From positions 1-64,000 of the forward strand of contig JAZKBU010000004.1 of assembly GCA_040388375.1 (NCBI GenBank): a stretch of 64,000 nucleotides of DNA, read 5' to 3'. Shown here one piece after another: positions 54,814 to 64,000 of the stretch (positions are counted from its first letter, which is position 1; each line of letters starts with the position of its first letter). The notes beneath the pieces were generated by a model that searched no databases, was not told the origin of the DNA, and saw only the letters and a program-made list of their open reading frames with translations. The translations under genes and the position numbers were made by a program. Source of the DNA: Bacteroidota bacterium. GTDB lineage: Bacteria; Bacteroidota; Bacteroidia; UKL13-3.

Positions 54814-57774
54814 TTAATCTTTTATAGCTCCGTAAATGGCGTCTTGCACTTTGGTTCTTACACTTAACTCGCCAAACTTTTTATTATCAGCACTCGGATG
54901 AACACGGTTACTTAAAAAAACATATACCAAATCATTTTCAGGATCCACCCAGGTGCAAGTGCCTGTAAAGCCCTGGTGGCCAAAAACGCTGCTATTGCAT
55001 TCGCGGCTGGCGGGACTGTCTTTTGTTAAATCCATTTCAGGTTTATCAAAACCTAAACCTCTCCTACTTTTTTTACTAAACTTATGGGTAAACATTTCTA
55101 CCGTACTTGCTTTTAAAACCCTGTTATTACCATAATATCCTTTGTTTAAAAGCATTTGCATAATAATACCTACATCGTTAGCCGTGGCAAATAATCCAGC
55201 ATGTCCGCTCACGCCTCCAAGCATAGCCGCTGCAGGGTCGTGTACATAACCTTTTACCAATTGTTTTCTAAAAACAGAATCGTACTCAGTTGGTACTATC
55301 CAATTATTGTTAACTGTTTTTATTGGATTATAAACCATAGTCGATAAGTTTAATGGCTTATAAAACTCTTCCTGCAAATAGCTTTCAAATTCCTGGTTGG
55401 TTATTATCTCTACCATTTTGCGCAGCATCATAAAACCTAAATCGCTATACAAATATTCACCTGGTTTTTTCAACTCACTATTGGCAATGGTTGTCCAAAT
55501 TTCTTTTTCGTAATTTTTATTGATATAAATATTTTTTGCCACCTCCAAAGTATATTCTTCATTGGGTGTATCAGCATAAACAATAGGATTTAATTGACCA
55601 TTGGCCAGTAAAGTACTTTTATAAAAAGGAATAAAAGGAGTTAAGCCTGCCTGGTGTGTAAGTATATCCTGTATTTTTATTTTTTCTTTATCAGTACCTT
55701 TCAAAAAGGGCAAATACATGCCTATTTTATCATCCAGTTTAATTTTTTTCTCTTCATACAGTTTCATAACAGCCAAAGTGGTACTGAGTATTTTGGTCAG
55801 TGAAGCCACATCGTATAAATGGTTATTTTTTACTGGTGTTACGCTGTCGTACATTTGAAAACCAAATGATTTATTATAAATTACTTTACCTCCTTTGGCA
55901 ACAAAAACCTGGCAACCTGGCATTGCTTTTTGGGCAATGGCATTGTTTACTATACTATCAATTTGTTTTAATTTTTTATGGTCAACCTTAGCCTCTTCCG
56001 GGTATACATAATCAAACTTAGGCAATGCTTCTGTTTCTATCCCACTTCCCAATGCAAAAGCCGAAGTTACAGAAACAGGTAACTTTCCTTTCGACTCTGT
56101 TCCGCCTCCTAATATTTGCGCAGCCATTTTATTGTAAATAGGTAAATCTTCGTAGGCTACAATTACATTTTTAAAACTATCAAAATGCTGTAAAATATAA
56201 GGATTACCATGGTTTACTAAAATGGCTTTATTGCGGCTGCCTAATTGTTTTACAAAATCAATTTGTGCTTGCGTTAAGCCCAATTTTTTACTTACAAACC
56301 TACTCGTATTGTGTAGGCTAACTACAATCAAATTATAGTAGTCACTTTTAGCTAAAAGACTATCAAAGTTTTCTTTTGTTTCGTTTTTATCTATCGCAAA
56401 ATAATCGGCTTTTAAATAATGACTTAGTTGTATCTGAAAATCGCTTAAGCCTGACGAACCCACATTAATGGAAGCTATTTTATATTGTTCAGGATTTTGA
56501 ATGGGAATAATTTTATCGCCATTACGTGCCACTACAATAGCATTTTTTATTACCTGATTAATTAATAAATCAGCTTCGTAATTGTTTAAATCAGCATATA
56601 AATTATTTACATCAATAGGTTGGTATTTGTTTAAGCCACACCAGTATTTAGCCAACAATATTTTTTTACAGCTTTGTTCAATTTGCGCCCAGCTTAGCTG
56701 CCCGCTTTTTATATAATCTTTAATAATAGAAATACTTAAAGGCACATCTTCTACAAACAATAAAAAATCGTTACCCGCTACCAAAGCTTTGGCTGCTACT
56801 TCGCCTGGCAAATAAGAACCACTTACGCCCTTCATGTTTAAAGCATCAGTAATAATAATGCCTTCAAAACCCATTTCTTTTTGAAGTACTCCTTTTATAA
56901 TTGCTGGCGAAATACTGGAAGCCAAATTGGGTGTACTATCCAAAGCAGGAACAGATAAATGCGCACTCATAATAGCAGCCACATCGTGGTTAATTAACTC
57001 TTTGAATGGATAAAGTTCCAGACTATCTAGTCGTTTACGCGAACCTTTTATGACTGGTAACCCAAAATGTGAATCGTTTTCAGTATCGCCATGACCGGGA
57101 AAATGTTTGGCAGAAGCCAAAATGTTTTCATCCTGCATGCCTTGCATATAAGCGATTCCGTTTTTAGCTACTATGTATTTGCTCTCTCCAAAACTTCTGT
57201 CATTTATAACCGGGTTGCTCATGTTATTATTCACATCAACATCGGGTGCAAAATTGAAATGAATACCCATTCGCTTGCACTGCTTACCCACCATTATACC
57301 AAAATTCCTAGTTAATTCTGTTCTATTAGCACTGCCAAAAACCAACTGACGAGGAAACACTGGAGTACTATCCAAACGCATACTTAAACCCCACTCACCA
57401 TCAATACCAATTAACAAAGGCACTTTGGCCACTTTTTGATACCTGTTGGTTAAAACAGCTTGTTTGGTTGGAGTGCCTTTAAAAAATATCAATCCGCCAA
57501 CTCCTATTTCGCTTACATGGCATTCCACATCTTTTTCGTGGGCTTTATCCTTATTGCTCCAAGCGGCTACTATCATTAGCTGCGCTATTTTTTCATCATT
57601 GCTTAGTTTAGCATATACGCTATCAACCCAATCGTTTTGCTTTTTCCAATTAATAGTTTGAGCATGGCTGCTGATAAAAAAAATACCACAAAATAAAAAA
57701 CTTACGGTGCGTTTATAAAAATAAAAATCTGATTTCAAAATTGTTAAATAATTACTTCGGCAAATTTGCAGCAT
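54814..57774 (-). CDS. GH3 glycosidase fused to a beta-lactamase-family serine hydrolase
   Basis: A 986-residue exported fusion; the signal peptide ends SSHAQ (about 39). Residues 45-580 are a GH3 hydrolase of the N-acetylglucosaminidase (NagZ) type: KHFPGHGDTENDSHFGLP near 222-239 and IIITDALNMKGV near 304-315, whose Asp is the nucleophile. Residues 600-986 are a penicillin-binding/beta-lactamase fold, with SxxK in ASLTK (Ser about 657), YSD near 770 and HQGFTGT near 930. The pair suggests removal of peptidoglycan sugars and peptide processing in the periplasm. Similar fusions are known in Bacteroidota. It is divergent from the DciA-like gene. Confidence 0.92.
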   Translation of the reverse strand: MLQICRSNYLTILKSDFYFYKRTVSFLFCGIFFISSHAQTINWKKQNDWVDSVYAKLSNDEKIAQLMIVAAWSNKDKAHEKDVECHVSEIGVGGLIFFKGTPTKQAVLTNRYQKVAKVPLLIGIDGEWGLSMRLDSTPVFPRQLVFGSANRTELTRNFGIMVGKQCKRMGIHFNFAPDVDVNNNMSNPVINDRSFGESKYIVAKNGIAYMQGMQDENILASAKHFPGHGDTENDSHFGLPVIKGSRKRLDSLELYPFKELINHDVAAIMSAHLSVPALDSTPNLASSISPAIIKGVLQKEMGFEGIIITDALNMKGVSGSYLPGEVAAKALVAGNDFLLFVEDVPLSISIIKDYIKSGQLSWAQIEQSCKKILLAKYWCGLNKYQPIDVNNLYADLNNYEADLLINQVIKNAIVVARNGDKIIPIQNPEQYKIASINVGSSGLSDFQIQLSHYLKADYFAIDKNETKENFDSLLAKSDYYNLIVVSLHNTSRFVSKKLGLTQAQIDFVKQLGSRNKAILVNHGNPYILQHFDSFKNVIVAYEDLPIYNKMAAQILGGGTESKGKLPVSVTSAFALGSGIETEALPKFDYVYPEEAKVDHKKLKQIDSIVNNAIAQKAMPGCQVFVAKGGKVIYNKSFGFQMYDSVTPVKNNHLYDVASLTKILSTTLAVMKLYEEKKIKLDDKIGMYLPFLKGTDKEKIKIQDILTHQAGLTPFIPFYKSTLLANGQLNPIVYADTPNEEYTLEVAKNIYINKNYEKEIWTTIANSELKKPGEYLYSDLGFMMLRKMVEIITNQEFESYLQEEFYKPLNLSTMVYNPIKTVNNNWIVPTEYDSVFRKQLVKGYVHDPAAAMLGGVSGHAGLFATANDVGIIMQMLLNKGYYGNNRVLKASTVEMFTHKFSKKSRRGLGFDKPEMDLTKDSPASRECNSSVFGHQGFTGTCTWVDPENDLVYVFLSNRVHPSADNKKFGELSVRTKVQDAIYGAIKD

Positions 57775-57975
57775 TTTAGCTTACATGTTTTCCAATAGTT
57801 TTTAACAATAACACACATCCTCAGGCATTTTGTTTAATTAATACTAACAGGCTAGTTACTAAAGCACTAAAAACGAACCAACTGAATAAAATTGAATGGA
57901 CAAGTCGTTCAAAAGGCCTTGAGATTGCTAAAAATGTTTGCCAAATTTGACCTATTATTGTTTTCTGTTAAAATT

Positions 57976-58272
57976 ATGCAAGCCAAAAAATCAAATGAAC
58001 AAACTTTAAAAAGTGCTATCAGCGAGTTTTTACATAGTCAACATCTTGATAGTAAACTGGCCGAAGTAAATATTATTAATAACTGGGAAAGGCTGGTTGG
58101 AGCCTTAATAGCTAAAAACACGCAAGAAATTTCCTTCAAAAAAGGAGTGATGCATTTAAAAATTGAATCGAATGCACTACGTAATGAATTGATGTATCAG
58201 CGTGGTAAAATAATGGCTATTGTAAACACAGAAGCCAATCAGCAATTAATTACAGATGTTATTATTCGTTAA
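57976..58272 (+). CDS. DUF721/DciA-like protein
   Basis: A 98-residue protein with the DUF721 core INNWERLVGALIAKNTQEISFKKGVMHLKIESNALRNELMYQRGKIMAIVN. DciA proteins load the replicative helicase in bacteria without DnaC, and many DUF721 proteins are related; the helicase-loader role here is inference. The ATG at 57976 places MQAKKSNEQTLKSAI at the N-terminus, as in family members. It leads a possible operon with the large membrane protein (18 bases on), menC and the PAS sensor. Confidence 0.83.
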   Translation: MQAKKSNEQTLKSAISEFLHSQHLDSKLAEVNIINNWERLVGALIAKNTQEISFKKGVMHLKIESNALRNELMYQRGKIMAIVNTEANQQLITDVIIR

Positions 58273-58290
58273 TCTATACTTTTAATCATA

Positions 58291-60576
58291 TTGGCAACCA
58301 AAACAAATACACACCGAGCAACAGCAGAAAATAATACTGAAAATAAAAACTATGTATTAGCTTATAAAGTAGCCCTCACTTTATTGTTTTTAGTTGGTGT
58401 TGTATTAAGTATAAAAAGTATTAAAGAACCCGATATTTGGTGGCAGTTGGCCACAGGGCAATGGATAATAGACCACAAAACCATTCCAACAACCGATGTG
58501 TTTTCATTTACCTTTTTTGGCGTTTCGTGGGTTAATATAAAATGGGGCTTTGAAGTAATAATTGCATTATTGGCTCAATTTTTTTCGCCTGCATCTATTC
58601 CTGTTTTACAAGTATTGGTAAGTGTTGGCCTTATTTATTACCTGCTTCAGTTTATCTATATAATTAATCCTTCTGTTCAAAAAAACTATTGGCAAAAAAA
58701 CATAGTCATATTCATTGCACTTTTAGTACTAGCCAATATTAGTTACCGTATTATTGGCAGACCTGAAATGTTTTCGCACCTTTTTGCACTGATGTTTTTG
58801 TACTATGTCAATCGTTTTAAAAGTAATAAGAAAATTATTTTTATACTGCCTCTTATTCAGCTTTTATGGACCAATTTACACGAAGCATTTGGACTCGGTT
58901 TAATTGTTATTTTTATTTATTTAGTTAGTGAATGGTTCATTTATTTTAAAAATAAAACCAGCGAAAAGCCTGTCTATTTAAGTATTGCTGCCATACTAAG
59001 CATACTGGTAATTGCTATTAATCCATACGGTACAAGCATGTACCAAAAACCTTTCGAAATTTTTCAGCAATTACAAACCAATAAATATACTGTTGAGTTG
59101 TCAAACTATACTTCATTTGAATATTGGCAATTAAACACCTACAGTACCCTCATTTTATTGATCATAACGTTTATTGGTTTTGTTTACCAATTTTTTCAAT
59201 CAAAAAGAAAATTATTTAACACCATACAACTAATAGGATTAGGAAACAGTTTAAGCATTGTAGCATTAACCATACTTGCTTTAGGGGCCTATAGAAATTT
59301 GGTTTTTATCAATATACTACTTGCTCCTTTTGTAGTACAAACTATTATTCAACTAGCACCGTTTTTAAATAAAAAAATAACCATTGCTCGTTTAAACTTA
59401 ATAAGCATAAGCATGGCTATAGTTTTAGGACTTTCGTTTTATATAGGTGTAGCAAGTAACTATTATTATACATTTAATCACTCAAACGATAGCTACGGAA
59501 TGAGTATTTTGGCCAGTAAAAATCCTATTGGAGCGGCTAATTTTATCAAACAAAATAATTTAGAGAAAGAAATAATTTTTTCCGACTACATCTCTTCATC
59601 CTATTTATTATACCAATTACAACCACACTTTAAATCGTTTATTGATTTAAGGGATTTAGATGTTTTTCCTGATTCTTTTTTTCAAAGGAACGCAGCCATT
59701 TACAGCTACTATAACGAGTACCAATATTTCGACAGCATTTACCATTTTAAAGCAGCTGTTGTACTCAACAGTCAGTTTAAAAAACTACAAACAGGTTTGT
59801 ACAATGACAGCAATTATTCACTCGCTTATTTTGATCCATTGGTTTCTGTTTTTATAAAGAAAAAAAATACCAGGAAACATATTAGCATAAGTGCTTACCC
59901 AACTTTGCAAACAGGCACATTGGCTAACTTATTTAATTACACATTCAATCCTTTTTACAAACAGGTAAACGAAAAATTTGATGCTGATATAGAAAGTGCC
60001 TTGTACTATTTATCGTTAGGCGACTACCAATATGCCAAAGAACTGGTAAGTAAAAAAGGCCAACAAGAAAACGAAAAGGTAAGTTATATTTTAGGTCAAT
60101 ATTATTTAAACAAAGCAGTAGCAGATACCAGCCAATCTATTTATTATAACGACAGTGCATACCAAATTTTAAGTAAAGCAGTAGCACAAAACAGTAATTA
60201 TTTAGATGCTCATTTTTCATTGGGTGTACTTGAATTAAACAGAAACAATTTAACCAAAGCTGCTTTATTATTTGAACAATGCTGTACTATTAATCCTAAT
60301 TTTTTAAACGGATATTTATATGCAGCAGAAACCTATAAAACCATGCTTGGCAATGGAAAAAACCAAAAACAATTAAGCAAATTGGTGTATTACCTCGAAA
60401 AAGCAAACCGAATGAATCCGAACAATCCTAGTTTAGAATGGAATTTAGGCGTAGCTTATTTTAAACAAGGTAAATGCAGTGCTTCTACTGAACTACTCAC
60501 TAAAGTTAAAGATTTTGAAGGCCTTTCAATAGAAGACAAAAACACCGCTATTTACTGTATTAACAACTGCAAATAA
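58291..60576 (+). CDS. Large polytopic membrane protein with C-terminal TPRs
   Basis: A 761-residue protein. Residues 25-400 hold about ten membrane helices, starting with a periplasmic first loop EPDIWWQLATGQWIIDHKTIPTTDVFSFTF that resembles lipid-linked sugar glycosyltransferases of the GT39/ArnT-like group. The C-terminal part (about 560-740) has TPR-type pairs such as AVAQNSNYLDAHFSLGVLELNRNNLTKAALLFEQC. A catalytic DD/DE pair typical of GT-C enzymes is not certain. It starts at TTG, the only candidate close to the first helix. Function is not known. Confidence 0.72.
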   Translation: MATKTNTHRATAENNTENKNYVLAYKVALTLLFLVGVVLSIKSIKEPDIWWQLATGQWIIDHKTIPTTDVFSFTFFGVSWVNIKWGFEVIIALLAQFFSPASIPVLQVLVSVGLIYYLLQFIYIINPSVQKNYWQKNIVIFIALLVLANISYRIIGRPEMFSHLFALMFLYYVNRFKSNKKIIFILPLIQLLWTNLHEAFGLGLIVIFIYLVSEWFIYFKNKTSEKPVYLSIAAILSILVIAINPYGTSMYQKPFEIFQQLQTNKYTVELSNYTSFEYWQLNTYSTLILLIITFIGFVYQFFQSKRKLFNTIQLIGLGNSLSIVALTILALGAYRNLVFINILLAPFVVQTIIQLAPFLNKKITIARLNLISISMAIVLGLSFYIGVASNYYYTFNHSNDSYGMSILASKNPIGAANFIKQNNLEKEIIFSDYISSSYLLYQLQPHFKSFIDLRDLDVFPDSFFQRNAAIYSYYNEYQYFDSIYHFKAAVVLNSQFKKLQTGLYNDSNYSLAYFDPLVSVFIKKKNTRKHISISAYPTLQTGTLANLFNYTFNPFYKQVNEKFDADIESALYYLSLGDYQYAKELVSKKGQQENEKVSYILGQYYLNKAVADTSQSIYYNDSAYQILSKAVAQNSNYLDAHFSLGVLELNRNNLTKAALLFEQCCTINPNFLNGYLYAAETYKTMLGNGKNQKQLSKLVYYLEKANRMNPNNPSLEWNLGVAYFKQGKCSASTELLTKVKDFEGLSIEDKNTAIYCINNCK

Positions 60577-60591
60577 CAACGCATCAATACA

Positions 60592-61629
60592 ATGTTTACC
60601 TATAAAAAACATGTTCTATTGTTTAACAAACCGGCTACTACAAGCCGTGGTAGTTTGCGAAGCCATACCGTTTATTACATCATAAAACACCACGAAAATT
60701 TAAACATATATGGTATAGGAGAAGCTGCTCCATTAGTAGGTTTAAGTATAGATGCAGTAGATAATTTTGAAATACAATTACAAAATGTTTTAAATAATTT
60801 AAATAACGGTGTTTTATTAAAAAACATTGATTTAACTGGGTGGCCTGCTATTGAATTTGGTATTGAAACAGCACTAGCCGATTTAAATTTTGGAGGTACC
60901 CGTAAAATTTGTGATAATCCATTTATCCAAAACAAACCCATAGCCATAAACGGCTTGGTTTGGATGAACCAGGCACCCGAAATGTTACAGGAAGCCGAAC
61001 AAAAAATAGCAGCCGGTTTCAACTGTATAAAATTTAAAATTGGTGCATTGGATTTTGATGAAGAATGTCGTTTACTGGAAAGTATCCGCAAAAAACACAA
61101 TGCCTTTAAATTGGAAATAAGAACCGATGCCAATGGCGCATTTGCCAATGCTGATGTATTTGAAAAATTAAACGAGTTAAAACGTTTTGATATACACAGT
61201 ATAGAGCAACCCGTAAAAGCCAAACAAACACCATTTATGCAGGAGGTTTGTGCCAAATCGCCTATTCCTGTTGCCTTAGACGAAGAGCTGATTGGTATAC
61301 AACAACAATATATTGCTACGCTTCTGCGTTTTATAAAACCACAATACTTAATTTTAAAACCTACACTTATTGGCGGTTTAGCCAAAAGTAAAATCTGGAT
61401 TGACCATGCACAACAACAAGGAATAAACTGGTGGTTTACCTCTGCATTGGAAAGCAATATTGGTTTAAATGCTATTGCCCAATATTGTAGCAGCTTAAAC
61501 ACCCAATTACCACAAGGATTAGGAACCGGAAGCCTTTATAAAAACAATATAGCTAGCCCATTGGAAGTAGCCAATGGTTTCTTAAAATACAATATAAACA
61601 AGCCTTGGCTATTAAGTGAAATTGTTTAA
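60592..61629 (+). CDS. menC: o-Succinylbenzoate synthase of the enolase superfamily
   Basis: A 345-residue muconate-lactonizing-type enolase superfamily protein. The acid-base Lys pair is in CIKFKIGA (K-x-K near residues 145-147). Metal ligands are Asp in RTDANGAF near 178, Glu in SIEQP near 202 and Asp in ALDEEL near 225. The second catalytic Lys is in LILKPTLIGG near 252. OSBS, which makes o-succinylbenzoate for menaquinone, is the best match; a dipeptide epimerase or N-acylamino acid racemase cannot be excluded by eye. No other men genes are adjacent. Confidence 0.82.
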   Translation: MFTYKKHVLLFNKPATTSRGSLRSHTVYYIIKHHENLNIYGIGEAAPLVGLSIDAVDNFEIQLQNVLNNLNNGVLLKNIDLTGWPAIEFGIETALADLNFGGTRKICDNPFIQNKPIAINGLVWMNQAPEMLQEAEQKIAAGFNCIKFKIGALDFDEECRLLESIRKKHNAFKLEIRTDANGAFANADVFEKLNELKRFDIHSIEQPVKAKQTPFMQEVCAKSPIPVALDEELIGIQQQYIATLLRFIKPQYLILKPTLIGGLAKSKIWIDHAQQQGINWWFTSALESNIGLNAIAQYCSSLNTQLPQGLGTGSLYKNNIASPLEVANGFLKYNINKPWLLSEIV

Positions 61630-61676
61630 AAATGGAGTATATAATTTAGGGATAACTTATTAATTTGCTACCTTAA

Positions 61677-64000
61677 ATGAATACAGAAAAAAGCACCAAT
61701 AAATCATTTATACTTTACTATTTATGTGCAACAGCACTAGGTATGGTATATCAATTATTTACCGGCCAGTGGGTGCTCTTGTTTCTGTCGAGTTTGCAAA
61801 TAACTATATATGGCACTATAGCCGCATTATTTAATACCAGCAAAACACAAAACCTGTTACTATTTTTCAATGGTTTTTCAGCCGTATTTTTTTATTTGTT
61901 TGATGATGGAATCAATGGCAATTCAGCTTACTATTTAAACTATTTAACATTACTCCTTATCAATTATGTATTGATACAGCAAAAAGCCAATAAAAATATA
62001 TTGGATTATGTAATGCCCATAGCTATGTTTTTAGCTGTATTTGCTTTGGTTAATTTTGCAAACACACCCAAACTGGTTGCCACACCATTTAGAACCAATA
62101 ATACACCTCTTTATTTTTTAATTAACTTAAGCAGTTTAATTGCTATAGGTATTTTAAGTATCAAAAAAATAAGTGTAGCACCTGCTGTCACAGCTGCTGA
62201 TAATATTCCAACCCCAATTGAAAGCAAGGAAGAAACAGAAGATATTCAAATAAAAAGTTTAATTGAAAATACTGCTAACGCTATTTGGAGTATTGATAAA
62301 AACTTTACCATTATTTACGGCAATCTTTCTTTTTTCAATACCTACGAATTGCTGTACAATCAAAAAATTTCACAAGGGCAAAAATTTTTCCAAGGCGATA
62401 ACCACGAGGACATTTCTTATTGGAAAAATTTATATGAAAGAGCATTAAACGGAGAAAAATTTAAGGTAGAAAAGCAGCTTTTTGTCAATAATGCCTATAG
62501 ATACGTAGACCTGTATTTAAGCCCTGTATTTAACAACAACGAAATTGTAGGCGTTACCATTAACGGAGCCGACATTACCGAGCAAATTATTAATCAAAAA
62601 GAGATTATTGAAAAAGAGAAAAATTTAGAAAATCTCATAGATTCATTAGATGATGTGGTTTTTGAATTTGATGAAAACTTACGTTATAAAAACATTTGGA
62701 TTAACGATGCTGATAAGTTAAAAAATGAAAAAGAATATTACATCGGTAAAACCATATCCGAAGCCGTTAACCCACAATTTGCGGCACCTTTAGAACGTGC
62801 CCTATTGCATACTTTTAATACCAGCGAAAACACCCAAACAGATTATCAGCAAGAGATAAATGGCGTAAAAAAATGGTTTTCTGCCAGAACCAAAGTAGTT
62901 AAAAACCAAGTACCCAAACATGTTTTAATGGTAGTTGAGGATATTAACGAACGTAAAAAACAAGAAATAAGAACCATCAGGCAACGCGATTTTTTAAATA
63001 AACTAATTGAAACCTTACCCGTTGGTATATTTGCTAAAGATGCTAAAAACGACATGGTTTATGTGCTCTGGAATAAAGAGCTTGAAAACATGTTTGGTAT
63101 TTTGCAACAAGATGTATTGGGTAAAACAGATTTTGATATATTTAACACTGATGAAAATATAGACGACTACATAGATACCGATGGTATGGTAGCACAATCA
63201 AAAGAAGCATTGTTGTTAAGCAATTTAAGTATCAATACACCCAATGGAACCATTATTACCAAAACTATTAAAGTTCCTTTATTAGATGAAGACAATGAAC
63301 CCGATTTAATTATTGGCATTATTGAAGACATTACCGATTTTCAGAACACACAAAAAGAACTGGAGATAGCAGAGAAAAGGTGGAATTTTGCTTTAACAGG
63401 TAGTAGAGATGGCGTATGGGATTTTGATTTAATAAAAGATACCATTTATTATTCACCTATTTATAAAGAAATGCTTGGCTACTCAGCAGACGAGTATGAT
63501 AACTCAACATTAACCTGGGAAAACTCCATACATGCAGATGACATTAATAATGTTATACAAAGCTTTACCGACCATATTTACGGGCGTACTCCATACTACC
63601 AAAACGAACACAGAAAAATAAAGAAAAACGGTTCTATTATTTGGGTATTAGATAAAGGTAAAGTAGCTGAATACAACGAACAGGGTAAAGCCATTAGGTT
63701 TATAGGTACCTTAACCGATATTACTTCACGAAAAGAATTAGAAGTAAAAGCAAACGAAACAGAAACCCTGCTCGAATCAATAAGTCAAAACATAAAAGAA
63801 GGTATATATAGGGTAAACAGTAACCACAAAGTAATGTATGCCAACAACCCTTTTATTGAAATGTTTGGCTATGCAAATTTCAACGAAGTATTGAGCATTC
63901 ATGCTTCAGAGTTTTATTATAACAAAGTAGATAGGGAACATTTTGTAGAATTAATCCGGGAAAGCAATTTTATTGAAAACAAAGAGATCGTTTTTAAACG
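61677..64000 (+). CDS. Multi-PAS sensor protein, 3' end outside window
   Basis: An open frame from ATG 61677 to the right edge (774 codons, no stop). The N-terminal 165 residues hold about six membrane helices, then a linker. At least five PAS-like repeats follow, starting 'SLIENTANAIWSIDKN', 'DSLDDVVFEFDENL', 'IETLPVGIFAKDA', 'WNFALTGSRDGVWDFDL' (with the PAC-type 'GTLTDITSRKELE') and 'ESISQNIKEGIYRVNS'. The effector, probably a histidine kinase or cyclase, lies beyond the window. It starts 47 bases after menC. Confidence 0.85.
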   Translation, partial: MNTEKSTNKSFILYYLCATALGMVYQLFTGQWVLLFLSSLQITIYGTIAALFNTSKTQNLLLFFNGFSAVFFYLFDDGINGNSAYYLNYLTLLLINYVLIQQKANKNILDYVMPIAMFLAVFALVNFANTPKLVATPFRTNNTPLYFLINLSSLIAIGILSIKKISVAPAVTAADNIPTPIESKEETEDIQIKSLIENTANAIWSIDKNFTIIYGNLSFFNTYELLYNQKISQGQKFFQGDNHEDISYWKNLYERALNGEKFKVEKQLFVNNAYRYVDLYLSPVFNNNEIVGVTINGADITEQIINQKEIIEKEKNLENLIDSLDDVVFEFDENLRYKNIWINDADKLKNEKEYYIGKTISEAVNPQFAAPLERALLHTFNTSENTQTDYQQEINGVKKWFSARTKVVKNQVPKHVLMVVEDINERKKQEIRTIRQRDFLNKLIETLPVGIFAKDAKNDMVYVLWNKELENMFGILQQDVLGKTDFDIFNTDENIDDYIDTDGMVAQSKEALLLSNLSINTPNGTIITKTIKVPLLDEDNEPDLIIGIIEDITDFQNTQKELEIAEKRWNFALTGSRDGVWDFDLIKDTIYYSPIYKEMLGYSADEYDNSTLTWENSIHADDINNVIQSFTDHIYGRTPYYQNEHRKIKKNGSIIWVLDKGKVAEYNEQGKAIRFIGTLTDITSRKELEVKANETETLLESISQNIKEGIYRVNSNHKVMYANNPFIEMFGYANFNEVLSIHASEFYYNKVDREHFVELIRESNFIENKEIVFK

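Noticed and set aside
60675-61502. 275-codon antisense open frame across menC
   Set aside because: menC has intact catalytic motifs in the plus frame; the antisense product is Ser/Cys/Ile-rich low-quality sequence.

Overview
The window is about 64 kb of a Bacteroidota chromosome. No rRNA or marker tree was available, so this rests on gene content and signals. The genome is AT-rich and has few recognisable Shine-Dalgarno sequences. Several promoters have a TAnnTTTG-like -7 box with a TTG/TTTG box roughly 18-19 bases upstream. Secreted proteins often carry signal peptides ending in AQ. Typical blocks for the phylum are uppS-bamA-ompH-ompH, TPR-ribH, a SpmA-SpmB fusion, a GH3/beta-lactamase fusion and an RND-OMF fusion. 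An environmental member of the Sphingobacteriia/Chitinophagia-like groups is plausible but not proven. No rRNA, tRNA, CRISPR array, transposase or prophage gene was seen, and no stretch above 300 bases lacks a gene.

Layout. 1-5.5 kb: the 5' part of a secreted surface protein, gmhA (LPS heptose), lpxH-like lipid A hydrolase with a secreted partner, a LUD protein, and a B12-domain-less acyl-CoA mutase subunit. 5.6-13.5 kb, mostly minus strand: gapA, a GT87 membrane glycosyltransferase, an RDD protein, the ComM/YifB ATPase, a SET methyltransferase, a GH3-type adenylating enzyme and a phosphohexomutase. 13.7-18.9 kb, plus strand: idi, uppS, bamA and two Skp/OmpH chaperones, an isoprenoid-to-outer-membrane block closed by a strong terminator. 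18.9-31 kb, minus strand: a 34-residue membrane ORF, ribH, a TPR protein, pdhA, a GNAT gene, kynU, a degenerate Rieske-like lipoprotein, a FemAB-like acyltransferase, SpmA-SpmB, then an envelope cluster (beta-barrel, M48 protease, large secreted protein).

31-33 kb: a tightly overlapping three-gene cassette of an exported YidD-like protein and two proteins pairing TPR-like repeats with PGLGQ membrane segments. This is the best candidate for an undescribed system. 33-41.3 kb: aspS, an S41 protease, a TSUP transporter, an M28 peptidase, an unknown protein and glyS. 41.4-48.4 kb: a divalent-metal efflux operon in which the RND pump is fused to its outer-membrane channel through an internal signal-peptide-like segment, followed by a CDF exporter and a periplasmic adaptor. 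A palindromic interspersed repeat is read through inside the coding sequence of the adaptor's leader. A 144-bp MITE-like element with palindromic terminal inverted repeats and a degenerate repeat remnant follow.

48.7-64 kb: a YgiD-type dioxygenase with an RK Tat-like leader beside tatA, gatA, a probably degenerate lytic transglycosylase with LysM, a DUF2279 protein, a zinc-ribbon protein, a short ssb, the GH3/beta-lactamase fusion, a DciA-like protein, a large membrane TPR protein, menC, and the N-terminal part of a multi-PAS sensor that runs off the right edge.
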